Of a stretch of DNA of 64,000 bases, positions 17,600-24,791 are shown piece after piece; position 1 is the stretch's first letter; every line of letters starts with the position of its first letter. Below the pieces are notes generated by a model. The model saw only the letters and a list, made by a program, of their open reading frames with translations, did no database searches and was not told the DNA's origin. Position numbers and translations under genes: made by a program. Origin of the DNA: an uncultured Myxococcaceae bacterium. GTDB taxonomy: Bacteria > Myxococcota_A > Polyangia > Polyangiales > Ga0077539. The stretch is from the NCBI GenBank assembly GCA_945952225.1, contig CAMFHP010000004.1, positions 1 through 64,000 on the forward strand, written 5' to 3'.

Positions 17600-17624
17600 A
17601 TCGGCATGGAGGCGGTATGCCGAT
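17600..17624 (+). promoter_or_regulatory. Perfect hairpin over the ribosome binding site and start of the HTH gene
   Basis: Arms ATCGGCAT (17600-17607) and ATGCCGAT (17617-17624) enclose the loop GGAGGCGGT. The loop is the Shine-Dalgarno sequence and the right arm contains the ATG. It may act in RNA as a translation switch, or in DNA as an operator dyad for autoregulation by the HTH protein. Confidence 0.45.
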
Positions 17625-17943
17625 CAGCCTGGGCCGACGTTTCGGTGCCCACGTGCGGGCGCTGCGCTAGGCCCGGAAACTGACGCAAGAGGCCCTTGCC
17701 GAGCGTGCCGATCTCTCGGTCGACGCGATCCGTCGGATTGAACGCGGGGCTTTCTCGCCCTCGCTCAACACAGTGGACGGGATCGCGAAGGGGCTGGAGG
17801 TGTCGCTCGCCTCGCTCTTCGCGACCTTCGACCGGGGCCGCCGGGATGACGTCGCGGAGGTCGCCGACTACCTCGCGACGAGGAACCCTCGCGAGGTGCG
17901 CACCGTCTGGCGCGTCATGCGGGCGCTCTTCGACGAGAGCTGA
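17617..17943 (+). pseudogene. XRE-family HTH regulator interrupted by an in-frame amber codon
   Basis: ATG with a perfect GGAGG upstream encodes MPISLGRRFGAHVRALR, then TAG (17668-17670). The same frame continues with ARKLTQEALAERADLSVDAI, RRIERGAFSPSLNTVDGIAK and LEVSLASLFATFD, a textbook XRE helix-turn-helix, to a TGA at 17943. Read through, it would be 108 residues. The amber falls where homologous proteins usually have Lys, Glu or Gln, and AAG, GAG or CAG differs from TAG by one base. No good restart codon follows. It is either a recent nonsense mutation, a sequencing error or a suppressed stop. Confidence 0.7.
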
Positions 17944-17966
17944 CGCGGGAGCGGGGTGGCGCGCGC

Positions 17967-18407
17967 TCACCGCTGCCTCCAAACGAACTCGTCCTCGGCC
18001 TGGGCGAGGGCCCGGCGAGCCTCGGCGGCGCGACGCTTAGGGCCCCATGCGCGAAACACCATGTCGCCCGCGTCGTTCATGGCCTCGGGCGTGACGATGT
18101 TGTGCGAGGCCCACAGGAAGCGCGGGTCGAGCTCGCCACGCACGACTCGTCCGAGGTCGTCGAGGCGGGCAGACACCAGGGCCAGCGACCCCGCCAGGGC
18201 GTCCAGGGTGGCCGTAGGGCCCCCCCTCGCGCTGGAGGGTTCGCTCGCGGTTTCAGCGAGCTTCTGCGCGGCCTCGACGGCGCGTACGAGGGTCGCGAGT
18301 TCGTCAGCAAGGCTCCAGGCGCGACGCAGCATCACGCGGTAACGTGCGACCTCGTGGGGCGTGTGCAACGGGCGCAACCACGGGAAGATCGTGGGCTTTG
18401 TAAACAC
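17967..18407 (-). CDS. Hypothetical helical protein
   Basis: A 146-residue protein rich in Ala, Arg and Leu, mostly helical (RAWSLADELATLVRAVEAAQ, ALAGSLALVSARLDDLGRVV), ending in RRALAQAEDEFVWRQR. The called start is GTG without a clear ribbon-binding sequence; an internal ATG (MLRRAWSL) is an alternative. No family is recognised. It is convergent with the broken HTH gene, 23 bases away. Confidence 0.45.
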   Translation of the reverse strand: MFTKPTIFPWLRPLHTPHEVARYRVMLRRAWSLADELATLVRAVEAAQKLAETASEPSSARGGPTATLDALAGSLALVSARLDDLGRVVRGELDPRFLWASHNIVTPEAMNDAGDMVFRAWGPKRRAAEARRALAQAEDEFVWRQR

Positions 18408-18525
18408 CGCCCAAGCACATCCACACGGACCCGCTGGGTGGCCCAGCCAACACAGAGGTCAACCTCGGCGCGTTCTGGTTCCTATGGAACGGGCGCTCGT
18501 CGGGGCCGACGCACACCGGCGAGGC

Positions 18526-18717
18526 TCTGACACCTGACAGATCCTCTCTGAGTGTTTTCTCCAGCAGACCCTCGATCCGATTGCTTCTCGGTCACACCAT
18601 CTTCTTGAGACCCATCTGTCATCTGTCAGGAGACGCTCGAAATAGCGTCATGACAAGCATGTTCGCGCCTGACAGACCTACAGGTTCTTGCCCCCAGATC
18701 TGTCCGATCTGTCAGGA
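18526..18717. repeat. Cluster of TGACAG / CTGTCA motifs beside the helicase gene
   Basis: In the 270-base gap after the SF3 helicase gene, the heptamer-like motif occurs repeatedly in both orientations: TCTGACACCTGACAGAT (18526), ATCTGTCATCTGTCAGG (18614), CCTGACAGACC (18668) and ATCTGTCCGATCTGTCAGG (18699). Two of these are tandem pairs with ATCTGTC repeated at 7-9 base spacing. They could be protein binding sites; the last one overlaps the end of the helicase gene. Confidence 0.35.
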
Positions 18718-20387
18718 ACCGAAGCCCGTCGACCGAGCCCGTTCCGCATTCCCGGCGGAAGGTCAAGCAGTTGCGCCCCACGGTCGTTGAGGCGCGCGAA
18801 GTAGTACCGCTCCACAGAACAACGCCCAGGTTGAAGGTGCCTCGCCATGCGTCGGCCGAACTCGACCTTGGACACCGCGTGATGCCCGGCACGAGCAGCC
18901 CATCGGGTGTAGGCGTCGTAGAGTTCGGACACCGTCGTCGCGATGCTCGGAATGCTGTCTCGCGGTTCTCGCGGGTCACGGTCCTTCGGATTCGTCCTGG
19001 ATACACACTCCTCGATGAACCCCTGGACTTGGTCGGTATCCTTCTGCCACTCACTCTTTGCGAGATCCGACGACCGTGGACGTGTGTAGCGGCCCTGAGA
19101 GATGAGCCGACTCGCCCCCTGGATCACCCATGCTGCGATTCCCGGCAACTCCGCGAGCAGGTTGTCCACAAGACCGGTATCCTGCTCGGATTCCGCGAAC
19201 TCTCGGCCGAAATGTACCACCTGGAACCTTCGCCAATACCCGTACGAATGATCCCTCGTGACGGGCAGCTTGTTACACGCGAAGATATGCGCAGCCGTCG
19301 GGTTGAACGTGAACGTCGGCTTGTACTTCTGCTCGGCGCTGATCCGATCGCCGGTGATGACGGCCTTGAACAGATCGCTCTGGTTGATCTCGCCCGAAGG
19401 CATCTCAGACACGACATTGAGGATTTTGCCGACGAGATCAGCGCGAGAGAACGGGCGGCCCCACTCGTGCGGCGGAAGCGCGGCAACAGCAGCTCTGGGG
19501 AAGATCTGCGGGATGACCTGAAGCAACACCGACTTCCCATTGCTACCCTCGCCCGTGAGGACGAGCGCGATGCCGAGACGAACGGCGAGCCCAAAGAGAG
19601 ATCCTCCGAAGAACTCTTGTACGAGGGCGGCCCGGTCCGCCCCGTCGTTCACCACTTCCCCATCGTCGCGGATGATGGGCGTAAAGACCTCGCGCAAGAA
19701 TTGCTCCCACCTCGGGCAAGGCGCGTCAGGGCGGTACTCGAACGGCAACGCGTGACGTGCTCGATGCAGGGGGGAATGCGCCCGCGTGACGATACCACCC
19801 TCTTCGATCGTCACGAACACGTCTCGAAATGCGATGCCTCGCCGCGCGCTATGAAAGAACTCGTGCTGGCCGCTCAGGTCTCGGCAGACCGCGATGACCC
19901 CGTTGATCGTCGAATCCGACACATGCAAGGGCGTAGCGCCCCGCCCACGTTCAACAGGCATTCCTGAGTACCCCGCGACGGTCCGGCGAAGCTCCGTCGG
20001 ATTGACCTGTTGGTGAATTCCCCACAGGGGGTGGTAGCGCCAGAACGACCCCTCGTCATATGCGATCGGCTCGGGTGAGTCGCCTTGGATGTCGATGAGG
20101 AGCCTGCGAGCGAGTTCCACGTGATCGCCCAGCTCGAATGCATCAGGCATGGGAGGACGCGCAGGGGCGATCGCTCGCGGCGGCTCCCGCTGCGGAGGGA
20201 GCGCGGGCTCCTGCCTCGGAAGGTGCAGCGGCCGAGGCTTCGCGGGAGGTTGAGGCGGAGGGGGCGCCGCAAACACCGTCCCCGCCTCTGCGGCCAGAAG
20301 TTCGAGCACCTCGTCGCTGTAGGGATCGAAGGCCGACTCCTCCAGGTTTTCGGGGTCACCGGAGGGATCATTTTGAGGTGTCGTCAT
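18678..20387 (-). CDS. SF3 (D5-like) replicative helicase / phage-plasmid primase C-terminal domain protein
   Basis: A 569-residue protein. After a Pro-rich N-terminus it has the D5_N-like region (YDEGSFWRYHPLWGIHQQVN), then the SF3 helicase core: Walker A LTGEGSNGKSVLL, Walker B-like LVGKILNVVSEMP, motif C region FNPTAAHIFACNKLPVTRD and the arginine-bearing YGYWRRFQVVHFGREF. The C-terminal part (SELYDAYTRWAARAGHHAVS, KVEFGRRMARHLQPGRCSVE) is a typical primase-C-terminal winged-helix tail. The start overlaps the primase stop as ATGA, so the two are translationally coupled. It would unwind the element origin. The last codons run into the TGACAG cluster. Confidence 0.88.
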   Translation of the reverse strand: MTTPQNDPSGDPENLEESAFDPYSDEVLELLAAEAGTVFAAPPPPQPPAKPRPLHLPRQEPALPPQREPPRAIAPARPPMPDAFELGDHVELARRLLIDIQGDSPEPIAYDEGSFWRYHPLWGIHQQVNPTELRRTVAGYSGMPVERGRGATPLHVSDSTINGVIAVCRDLSGQHEFFHSARRGIAFRDVFVTIEEGGIVTRAHSPLHRARHALPFEYRPDAPCPRWEQFLREVFTPIIRDDGEVVNDGADRAALVQEFFGGSLFGLAVRLGIALVLTGEGSNGKSVLLQVIPQIFPRAAVAALPPHEWGRPFSRADLVGKILNVVSEMPSGEINQSDLFKAVITGDRISAEQKYKPTFTFNPTAAHIFACNKLPVTRDHSYGYWRRFQVVHFGREFAESEQDTGLVDNLLAELPGIAAWVIQGASRLISQGRYTRPRSSDLAKSEWQKDTDQVQGFIEECVSRTNPKDRDPREPRDSIPSIATTVSELYDAYTRWAARAGHHAVSKVEFGRRMARHLQPGRCSVERYYFARLNDRGAQLLDLPPGMRNGLGRRASVPDRSDRSGGKNL

Positions 20388-21505
20388 CGCTCGAATTCCC
20401 TCCGCTTCAGGATGTCCGTGAGCAGTAGCGCCATCTCGTCGTCATCGAGCTCCGGGTCGCACCGGTACACGTTGAGCACTCTCATCGCGAAGCCGATCTC
20501 CTCGGCCGTAAGCCCGCGCCACGCCAGGGCGCCCGCGAGCGAAGACATATCCCGGAACCTACGACCGCTCCGTGCCACAGGGGTCAGCACGCCGGGGTCG
20601 CTTGCGTGGATCGCGTAGCGGGCTGCGCTCCGGGCGACCGTCACGACCTCGCTCTCTTCGAGAGGGGGTTCACATCGCATCTCGTTGACCGGGAGGAGCA
20701 TCTCGACGATCTCTTCGCTCGTCAGTCCCTTGTTCCCAAGTGTTCCCGCGAGCGAGAACAGGGTCCGGTTCCGCGTTCCATGCGGGATGACATCGGGAAT
20801 GTTGTTCGAGGCGGGCGCTGATCGCGTCCCCACATCGCGCACCCGAGAGGCGGAACCAGCGGGCATCTGGTGCGACGGCGCTCGCATGGGGCGCTCGGCT
20901 GGGCGGGTCATCAACTCGACGAGCCATGCAGGAGCCTCTGCGACCTCTACGTCTTCTGGGGAATGGCCATCGAGCCACCGATACGGGTTTCCAGATCGAT
21001 GACGAGAGGGTGGAGCGATGATGTACCCGTGCGTGCCGCGAACGTCGATGCCGGGGCCGAGTCGCTCGCCAGCCTGGTAGTTGCGCACCTCGACGCCAAC
21101 ACGAAAGAACAGATGTCTACCGCCGGACCCGGTGACTGACGTGACTGTTGGTGGGGCTTTGCCGTGATAATCCTGTAGCGAGGCCCAACTCTGGAAGCCG
21201 TCGCGCTCGGGCTTGAGGTCGAGATCGACGACGGCCAACCCATCGCCCGTGCGGATCGCGACGTTCGCGCTGGGGCGCTCGCTCCACCACTTCTCGATGA
21301 GGTGCCCATCGAGCGTGGCGCCCGTCGAGCCAACCCAGATCGGATGCTTCCCGGTGGCATGGCATTCGGGGGTGCGACAGCCGCATCGCCCGTCGGGCTC
21401 GACGCCCCAACAGGCAAACACGGGCCAACCGCGCCGCGCGTACTCCATTGCAGCTTCACGGAGGAGGCTCTGTGTAGGCCGGGGTCTTGGAAGGGGGCAG
21501 AACAT
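20384..21505 (-). CDS. Bifunctional primase-polymerase (Prim-Pol, AEP fold)
   Basis: A 373-residue protein beginning MFCPLPRPRPTQSLLREAAM with AGGA upstream. The AEP primase signature is clear: YARRGWPVFACWG, CHATGKHPIWVGS, ANVAIRTGDGLAVVDLDLKP with the metal-binding DLD, then VTGSGGRHLFFRV and GIDVRGTHGYIIAPPS. Two repeated C-terminal helical modules follow (NRTLFSLAGTLGNKGLTSEE and FRDMSSLAGALAWRGLTAEE). The frame is open upstream through the iterons, but that stretch has no coding character, so the start at 21505 is used. It pairs with the SF3 helicase as a two-gene replication unit. Confidence 0.85.
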   Translation of the reverse strand: MFCPLPRPRPTQSLLREAAMEYARRGWPVFACWGVEPDGRCGCRTPECHATGKHPIWVGSTGATLDGHLIEKWWSERPSANVAIRTGDGLAVVDLDLKPERDGFQSWASLQDYHGKAPPTVTSVTGSGGRHLFFRVGVEVRNYQAGERLGPGIDVRGTHGYIIAPPSRHRSGNPYRWLDGHSPEDVEVAEAPAWLVELMTRPAERPMRAPSHQMPAGSASRVRDVGTRSAPASNNIPDVIPHGTRNRTLFSLAGTLGNKGLTSEEIVEMLLPVNEMRCEPPLEESEVVTVARSAARYAIHASDPGVLTPVARSGRRFRDMSSLAGALAWRGLTAEEIGFAMRVLNVYRCDPELDDDEMALLLTDILKRREFER

Positions 21506-21952
21506 GGGGTCCTGACGGCGCGGGGCCGGAGCGGCGGCGGGCCTGTCTAAACTATAGGCCGTGCTCCTCGTACTCCTGTATTCGCGGGTCCTGCTACGCG
21601 CCTCGCTCCCCCCCTCCGGGGGCAGAAGCATCTCGGCGTACGACGTACTGCAACCTCCCGTACGACGTACTGCAATCGCCCGTACGGCGTACTGCAACCC
21701 GTCCGGGTGGCCATTTCGACGGAGAATTCAGCGGACTTCGGCCCCCTCCGACCGCCTTGCATCGCGGTGTTTCGGTGTCGTCGCGGGGATGCTTGCGTCC
21801 CTCCGACCTGTGTTCCAGTCCATCCAGCGCCACCGCCGCGATCGTCACGGGAATTTCCCGCCCGTTCCGCGCCTGGACTCGCAACAGGGGATGCCGATCT
21901 CACCACCTACCATTGCTGTCGGCTCCCCCCGAAGGGTGCCGAGGAGTGATTT
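21506..21952. promoter_or_regulatory. Divergent control region and candidate replication origin
   Basis: A 447-base gene-free region between the minus-strand primase-helicase unit and the plus-strand integration genes. It holds three iterons (21637-21697), an AT-richer patch (CTAAACTATAG near 21547) close to the primase start, and a CCCCC-TCC-GGGGG inverted repeat near 21610. Promoters for both directions must lie here. Confidence 0.5.
21637..21697. repeat. Three iterons of 17 bp at exact 22-bp spacing
   Basis: The unit CGTACGACGTACTGCAA occurs at 21637, 21659 and 21681 (third copy with one change, CGTACGGCGTACTGCAA), separated by 5 bases. The 22-bp period is two DNA turns, which puts all copies on one face of the helix, as in Rep-binding iterons. 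The unit contains a near-palindrome GTACGACGTAC. Confidence 0.75.
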
Positions 21953-22402
21953 ATGAGCCTCGTTCCTGAAGGTATTCAGACCGTTCGTGCCCGCAACTGG
22001 ACGTTCAAGCGGAAGAAGGATGGCGGCTGGTTTCTCTCGATCACCTGCATGACGGAGGGGGGCCCGCCTGGGCTCGAACCCGGCAAGGTCTCGTGGTCCC
22101 TGTTCTTCGACGGATGGCAGGCCGGGGTGTCCCTTCGGGCCCTTCGCGAGATGGGCTGCACCAGCGAAGACCTCGTCGACTGTCACGACAACGGTGGCGA
22201 CCTGGATCGAAACACGGTTCAGGTCGTCGTCGTGCACAAGCGCCTCGGTGACAACATCATCGCAGTCGTCGATCGCATCCTGTTCCCCGATGACGAGATG
22301 CGGCAGGCACTCCGGGACTTCTTCCATGGCATGAAGGTTCCTCCGCCTCGGAACTCCGATAGCTCCGATGGGGGGTCCGGTTCTCACGGCAACAACCTCT
22401 AG
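21953..22402 (+). CDS. Hypothetical element protein, 149 residues
   Basis: ATG with GAGGAG upstream. The N-terminal half is beta-rich with alternating charged and hydrophobic strands (RARNWTFKRKKDGGWFLSIT, GKVSWSLFFDGW); the C-terminal half is helical, with an acidic and Gly/Ser-rich tail (SDSSDGGSGSHGNNL). That acidic tail on a small beta-rich protein recalls single-strand DNA-binding proteins of phages, but no family motif is seen. First gene of the rightward block leading to the integrase. Confidence 0.55.
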   Translation: MSLVPEGIQTVRARNWTFKRKKDGGWFLSITCMTEGGPPGLEPGKVSWSLFFDGWQAGVSLRALREMGCTSEDLVDCHDNGGDLDRNTVQVVVVHKRLGDNIIAVVDRILFPDDEMRQALRDFFHGMKVPPPRNSDSSDGGSGSHGNNL

Positions 22403-22418
22403 GCTTTGGGGAGAACCA

Positions 22419-22712
22419 ATGGCAACGACCAGAAAGGCAGAGGTCATCCCCATGAGTGAACACGTCGTGGATCATCGCCTGAAGCTGACGGATGAAGACG
22501 TCGCCGAAATCCGACGCAAGTATTCCAAGCTCGGTGTGCTCCAGAGCGAACTCGCCCGGCAGTACGGCGTCGCGCAGACGACGATCAGTCAGGTCGTGAA
22601 CTTCAAGATCCGTCGGGAGGTCTCCCGCGTCCCGGCCCCTCCGAGGCGCCGCCCGAAGCGGGGCAAGGCATCGGCCCGACCGGCGGGCATGGCGTCGGAG
22701 GTCGCGCGGTGA
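22419..22712 (+). CDS. Small helix-turn-helix DNA-binding protein
   Basis: A 97-residue protein. LTDEDVAEIRRKYSKLGVLQ is followed by SELARQYGVAQTTISQVVNF, a clear helix-turn-helix of the resolvase/Sigma70-r4 type, then a basic tail (APPRRRPKRGKASAR). Its stop overlaps the GTG of the next gene as GTGA. A regulator of the integration block is likely. Confidence 0.7.
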   Translation: MATTRKAEVIPMSEHVVDHRLKLTDEDVAEIRRKYSKLGVLQSELARQYGVAQTTISQVVNFKIRREVSRVPAPPRRRPKRGKASARPAGMASEVAR

Positions 22713-23080
22713 CGGTGTCGCTCGACGAAGCCATCCGCGCGGCGGTGCGCGAGGTCGTGCGCGAAGAACTGCTCGCCCTGCGAGCCGTGCAACGCGCCGC
22801 GCCGCCCGCGCCCCCGCCCTCGGCCACCACCGACGGGTATGTCTCGACGGCGGAGGCCGCTCAGATCGCGGACGTGCGCCCGGCCACCGTGCGTACCTGG
22901 ATCCGACAAGGCCACCTTCGCGGACATCGCGCAGGGCGGCTCGTCCGCGTGAGGCTGGACGAGTTGCGGGCGTACCTCGCCCGCGCCACAAACGACCGCG
23001 AGGGTGTGATCGACCTCGACGCGCGCGCCCGCGACATCCTCGCGCGTCCCCGAGGCCAGGCCACCCGCAGGAGGAAGTGA
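22709..23080 (+). CDS. Excisionase-family DNA-binding protein (HTH_17)
   Basis: A 123-residue protein. An N-terminal helix (IRAAVREVVREELLALRAVQ) and a Pro/Ala linker precede a MerR-like winged helix: YVSTAEAAQIADVRPATVRT, then WIRQGHLRGHRAGRLVRVRL and DELRAYLA. This is the helix-turn-helix-17 signature of excisionases and recombination directionality factors. It lies 4 bases before the integrase start and overlaps the upstream HTH gene, so the three form one operon. It probably steers the integrase toward excision. Confidence 0.75.
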   Translation: MTVSLDEAIRAAVREVVREELLALRAVQRAAPPAPPPSATTDGYVSTAEAAQIADVRPATVRTWIRQGHLRGHRAGRLVRVRLDELRAYLARATNDREGVIDLDARARDILARPRGQATRRRK

Positions 23081-23084
23081 CTCC

Positions 23085-24383
23085 ATGGGATCCGTCTACA
23101 AGCGGGGCAACAAGCTCTGGCTCGGCTACATCGACGCGGCGGGCAAGCAGCGCTGCGTGTCGTCGGGCCTCGACGTGGGTCAGGAGCGCGAGGCCCGCAA
23201 GCTCCTGGAGAAGATCGAGGTGCAGGTCGCAGCAGGCACCGCGCCCACCGAGAGCGGCCCGGTGACGGTCGAGCGCTTCGGCGAGCGGTGGATCGCCGAG
23301 CGCAAGAAGCTCGGGCTGCGCGACGTGAAGACTGACGAGGGCCGACTGCGCAAACACATCTACCCGCGCCTCGGGAAGATGGCGCTCGTCGACGTGCGCC
23401 CGCGCCACCTCATCACGTGCTTCAAGGAGCTCCGCACCGCTGGCGTGCTCGCATCGCGCACCGTCCACCACGTCTACGGCACCCTCCGCACGCTCTTCCG
23501 CGACGCCCTCGTCGAGGAGCTCGTCGACGCCACCCCCTGCGTGCTCACCAAGGCGCAGCTCGGCAAGAGCGAGGACAAGGACCCCGAGTGGCGTGCGGGC
23601 GCACTCTTCACGCGGGAGGAGCTGGAGGCCCTCATTTCGCGCGACGACATCCCGTGGGACCGGCGCATACTCTATGCCCTCCAGGGCGTGGCAGGGCTGC
23701 GGCACGGCGAGGCGGCGGGCCTGCGGTGGCGTCACTTCGACGCGAAGGCCCGGCCGCTCTGCCGCCTGATCGTGGCCCACTCCTACGACAAGGTCGGCAC
23801 CAAGACGCTACGGTCGCGCGAGGTGCCGGTGCACACCACGCTCGGAGGGATGCTCGCCGAGTGGAAGCTGCGCGGGTGGGTCGAGCTCATGGGCCGCGCG
23901 CCCGACGTCGACGACCTCATCGTCCCGTCACGGGAGGGTGCGATCCGCTCGCGGCACCACAGCCGCAACAAGCTCATCGACGACCTGACTCGCCTGGGCT
24001 TGCGTCACCGGCGCGGCCACGACCTCCGGCGGACGTTCATCACGCTCGCCCGCGTCGATGGCGCCCGCAAGGACATCCTTGAGGCGGTCACCCACAGCCC
24101 CCGGGGGAACATCATGGACGTGTACACCACCCTGCCGTGGGCCTCCCTGTGCGACGAGGTGGTCAAGCTCAGGGTCGAGCGGCGGGCAGGCGACGTGCTC
24201 CCCCTGCCTCGCGCCGTGGGCGGCGACGAGGAGGGGGAGGGGGCGTCTACTACAGTCCGTACTACAGTCGGTCGGAGTGGCGGGAGACTGGTATCTAAGT
24301 CATGGAATTCACACGCGTTTCCCAGGAGGCAGGAGGTGGAGGCGCCGGGAGTCGAACCCGGGTCCGCAAGCGCTCGGCGATGA
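23085..24383 (+). CDS. int: Tyrosine site-specific integrase
   Basis: A 432-residue phage-type integrase. The N-terminal arm-binding region (GSVYKRGNKLWLGYIDAAGK) and SAM-like core-binding domain (TVERFGERWIAERKKLGLRD) precede the catalytic domain. Catalytic residues readable are Arg in GVAGLRHGEAAGLRW, His-x-x-Arg in GHDLRRTFITLA, His in EAVTHSP and the nucleophile Tyr in MDVYTTL. The last 15 or so codons (VEAPGVEPGS...) are the antisense of the ssrA T-arm, so the C-terminus is set by the attachment site. It promotes insertion at the ssrA 3' end. Confidence 0.92.
   Translation: MGSVYKRGNKLWLGYIDAAGKQRCVSSGLDVGQEREARKLLEKIEVQVAAGTAPTESGPVTVERFGERWIAERKKLGLRDVKTDEGRLRKHIYPRLGKMALVDVRPRHLITCFKELRTAGVLASRTVHHVYGTLRTLFRDALVEELVDATPCVLTKAQLGKSEDKDPEWRAGALFTREELEALISRDDIPWDRRILYALQGVAGLRHGEAAGLRWRHFDAKARPLCRLIVAHSYDKVGTKTLRSREVPVHTTLGGMLAEWKLRGWVELMGRAPDVDDLIVPSREGAIRSRHHSRNKLIDDLTRLGLRHRRGHDLRRTFITLARVDGARKDILEAVTHSPRGNIMDVYTTLPWASLCDEVVKLRVERRAGDVLPLPRAVGGDEEGEGASTTVRTTVGRSGGRLVSKSWNSHAFPRRQEVEAPGVEPGSASARR
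24337..24383. other. att: Right attachment region (int 3' end overlapping ssrA 3' end)
   Basis: These 47 bases are shared by the end of the integrase gene and the antisense of the tmRNA acceptor and T-arm. Integrases of this class recombine within the T-arm or acceptor part of tRNA-like genes, so the core site most probably lies here. The exact core can only be fixed by finding the second copy at the element's left end. Confidence 0.6.
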
Positions 24384-24569
24384 CTTCTACGCGATGTAGC
24401 CGTCTGTCAGATCTCGTCCCGCATCAGGCCAGTCGGCGTGCGATCCGCGGGACCAGCTCCCTGTTTGTCTCGCCCTCCACCCCGGGTGCACGGGCGGAGG
24501 GCCAGCCGGTTCAGTTACGCCGCGCGGTCAGTACTGGCAGACTGGTCGCGAGACGGCTCAGGGGTTTTT

Positions 24570-24608
24570 CAGGCCGCGAGAGCGTAGGAAACCGCGTTAT
24601 CGTTCGCA
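24570..24608 (-). other. tmRNA proteolysis-tag reading frame
   Basis: Within ssrA, codons GCG to TGA encode ANDNAVSYALAA. The ANDN start and ALAA end match the universal tag, whose C-terminus is recognised by ClpXP. Confidence 0.93.
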
Positions 24609-24705
24609 GTTCTTGTTCCCACAGTATTTACGCCGTTGTGAGCCCGGCGATCGCGCCATCGATCACGTTGCCACCCACGTCGAAACCATTCGCCCCCTCG
24701 TGCAT

Positions 24706-24721
24706 TCACGAAGGTTCGTGA
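24706..24721. promoter_or_regulatory. Inverted repeat upstream of ssrA
   Basis: TCACGAA-GG-TTCGTGA, a perfect dyad with a 2-base spacer, 8 bases upstream of the tmRNA 5' end in the space between ssrA and the divergent sfsA. It could be an operator or part of a promoter. Confidence 0.3.
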
Positions 24722-24791
24722 GGAGCGGGCGGCAATCTATGCTCCGCCCCCCGATGCGTCAACACGCGTCGTCGCGCGCATCCCACCGACG

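Larger units (their letters stand above)
1..24383. mobile_element. Right-hand part of an integrative element inserted at ssrA
   Basis: The segment ends in a tyrosine integrase whose last codons overlap the 3' end of a complete ssrA gene, the classic layout of an element that uses ssrA as attachment site. Inside are an excisionase-like protein, HTH proteins, a primase-polymerase, an SF3 helicase, iterons, a beta clamp and a restriction-like operon. No capsid, terminase, relaxase or type IV secretion gene is visible, so a satellite or integrative plasmid fits better than a full prophage or ICE, unless those genes lie left of position 1. The left attachment copy, a repeat of the ssrA 3' end, is not present in the window, so the left boundary is unknown. 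Confidence 0.7.
24337..24697 (-). ncRNA. ssrA: Transfer-messenger RNA (tmRNA)
   Basis: The 5' end reads GGGGGCGAATGGTTTCGACG, a near-universal tmRNA start. The 3' end carries the T-arm GGGTTCGACTCCC and acceptor strand CGCCTCC plus A, which pairs with the 5' GGGGGCG (one G-U). CCA is not encoded (CCT follows). The length of 361 bases is normal. A resume codon and tag ORF are present inside. tmRNA with SmpB rescues stalled ribosomes and tags the nascent chain for proteolysis. The gene is complete although an element is integrated at its 3' end, because the element regenerates it. Confidence 0.95.

Noticed and set aside
24337-24420. A tRNA gene at the integrase end
   Set aside because: The T-arm and acceptor belong to tmRNA: a matching GGGGGCGAATGG 5' end and an internal ANDN...ALAA tag lie 360 bases away; there is no anticodon arm.
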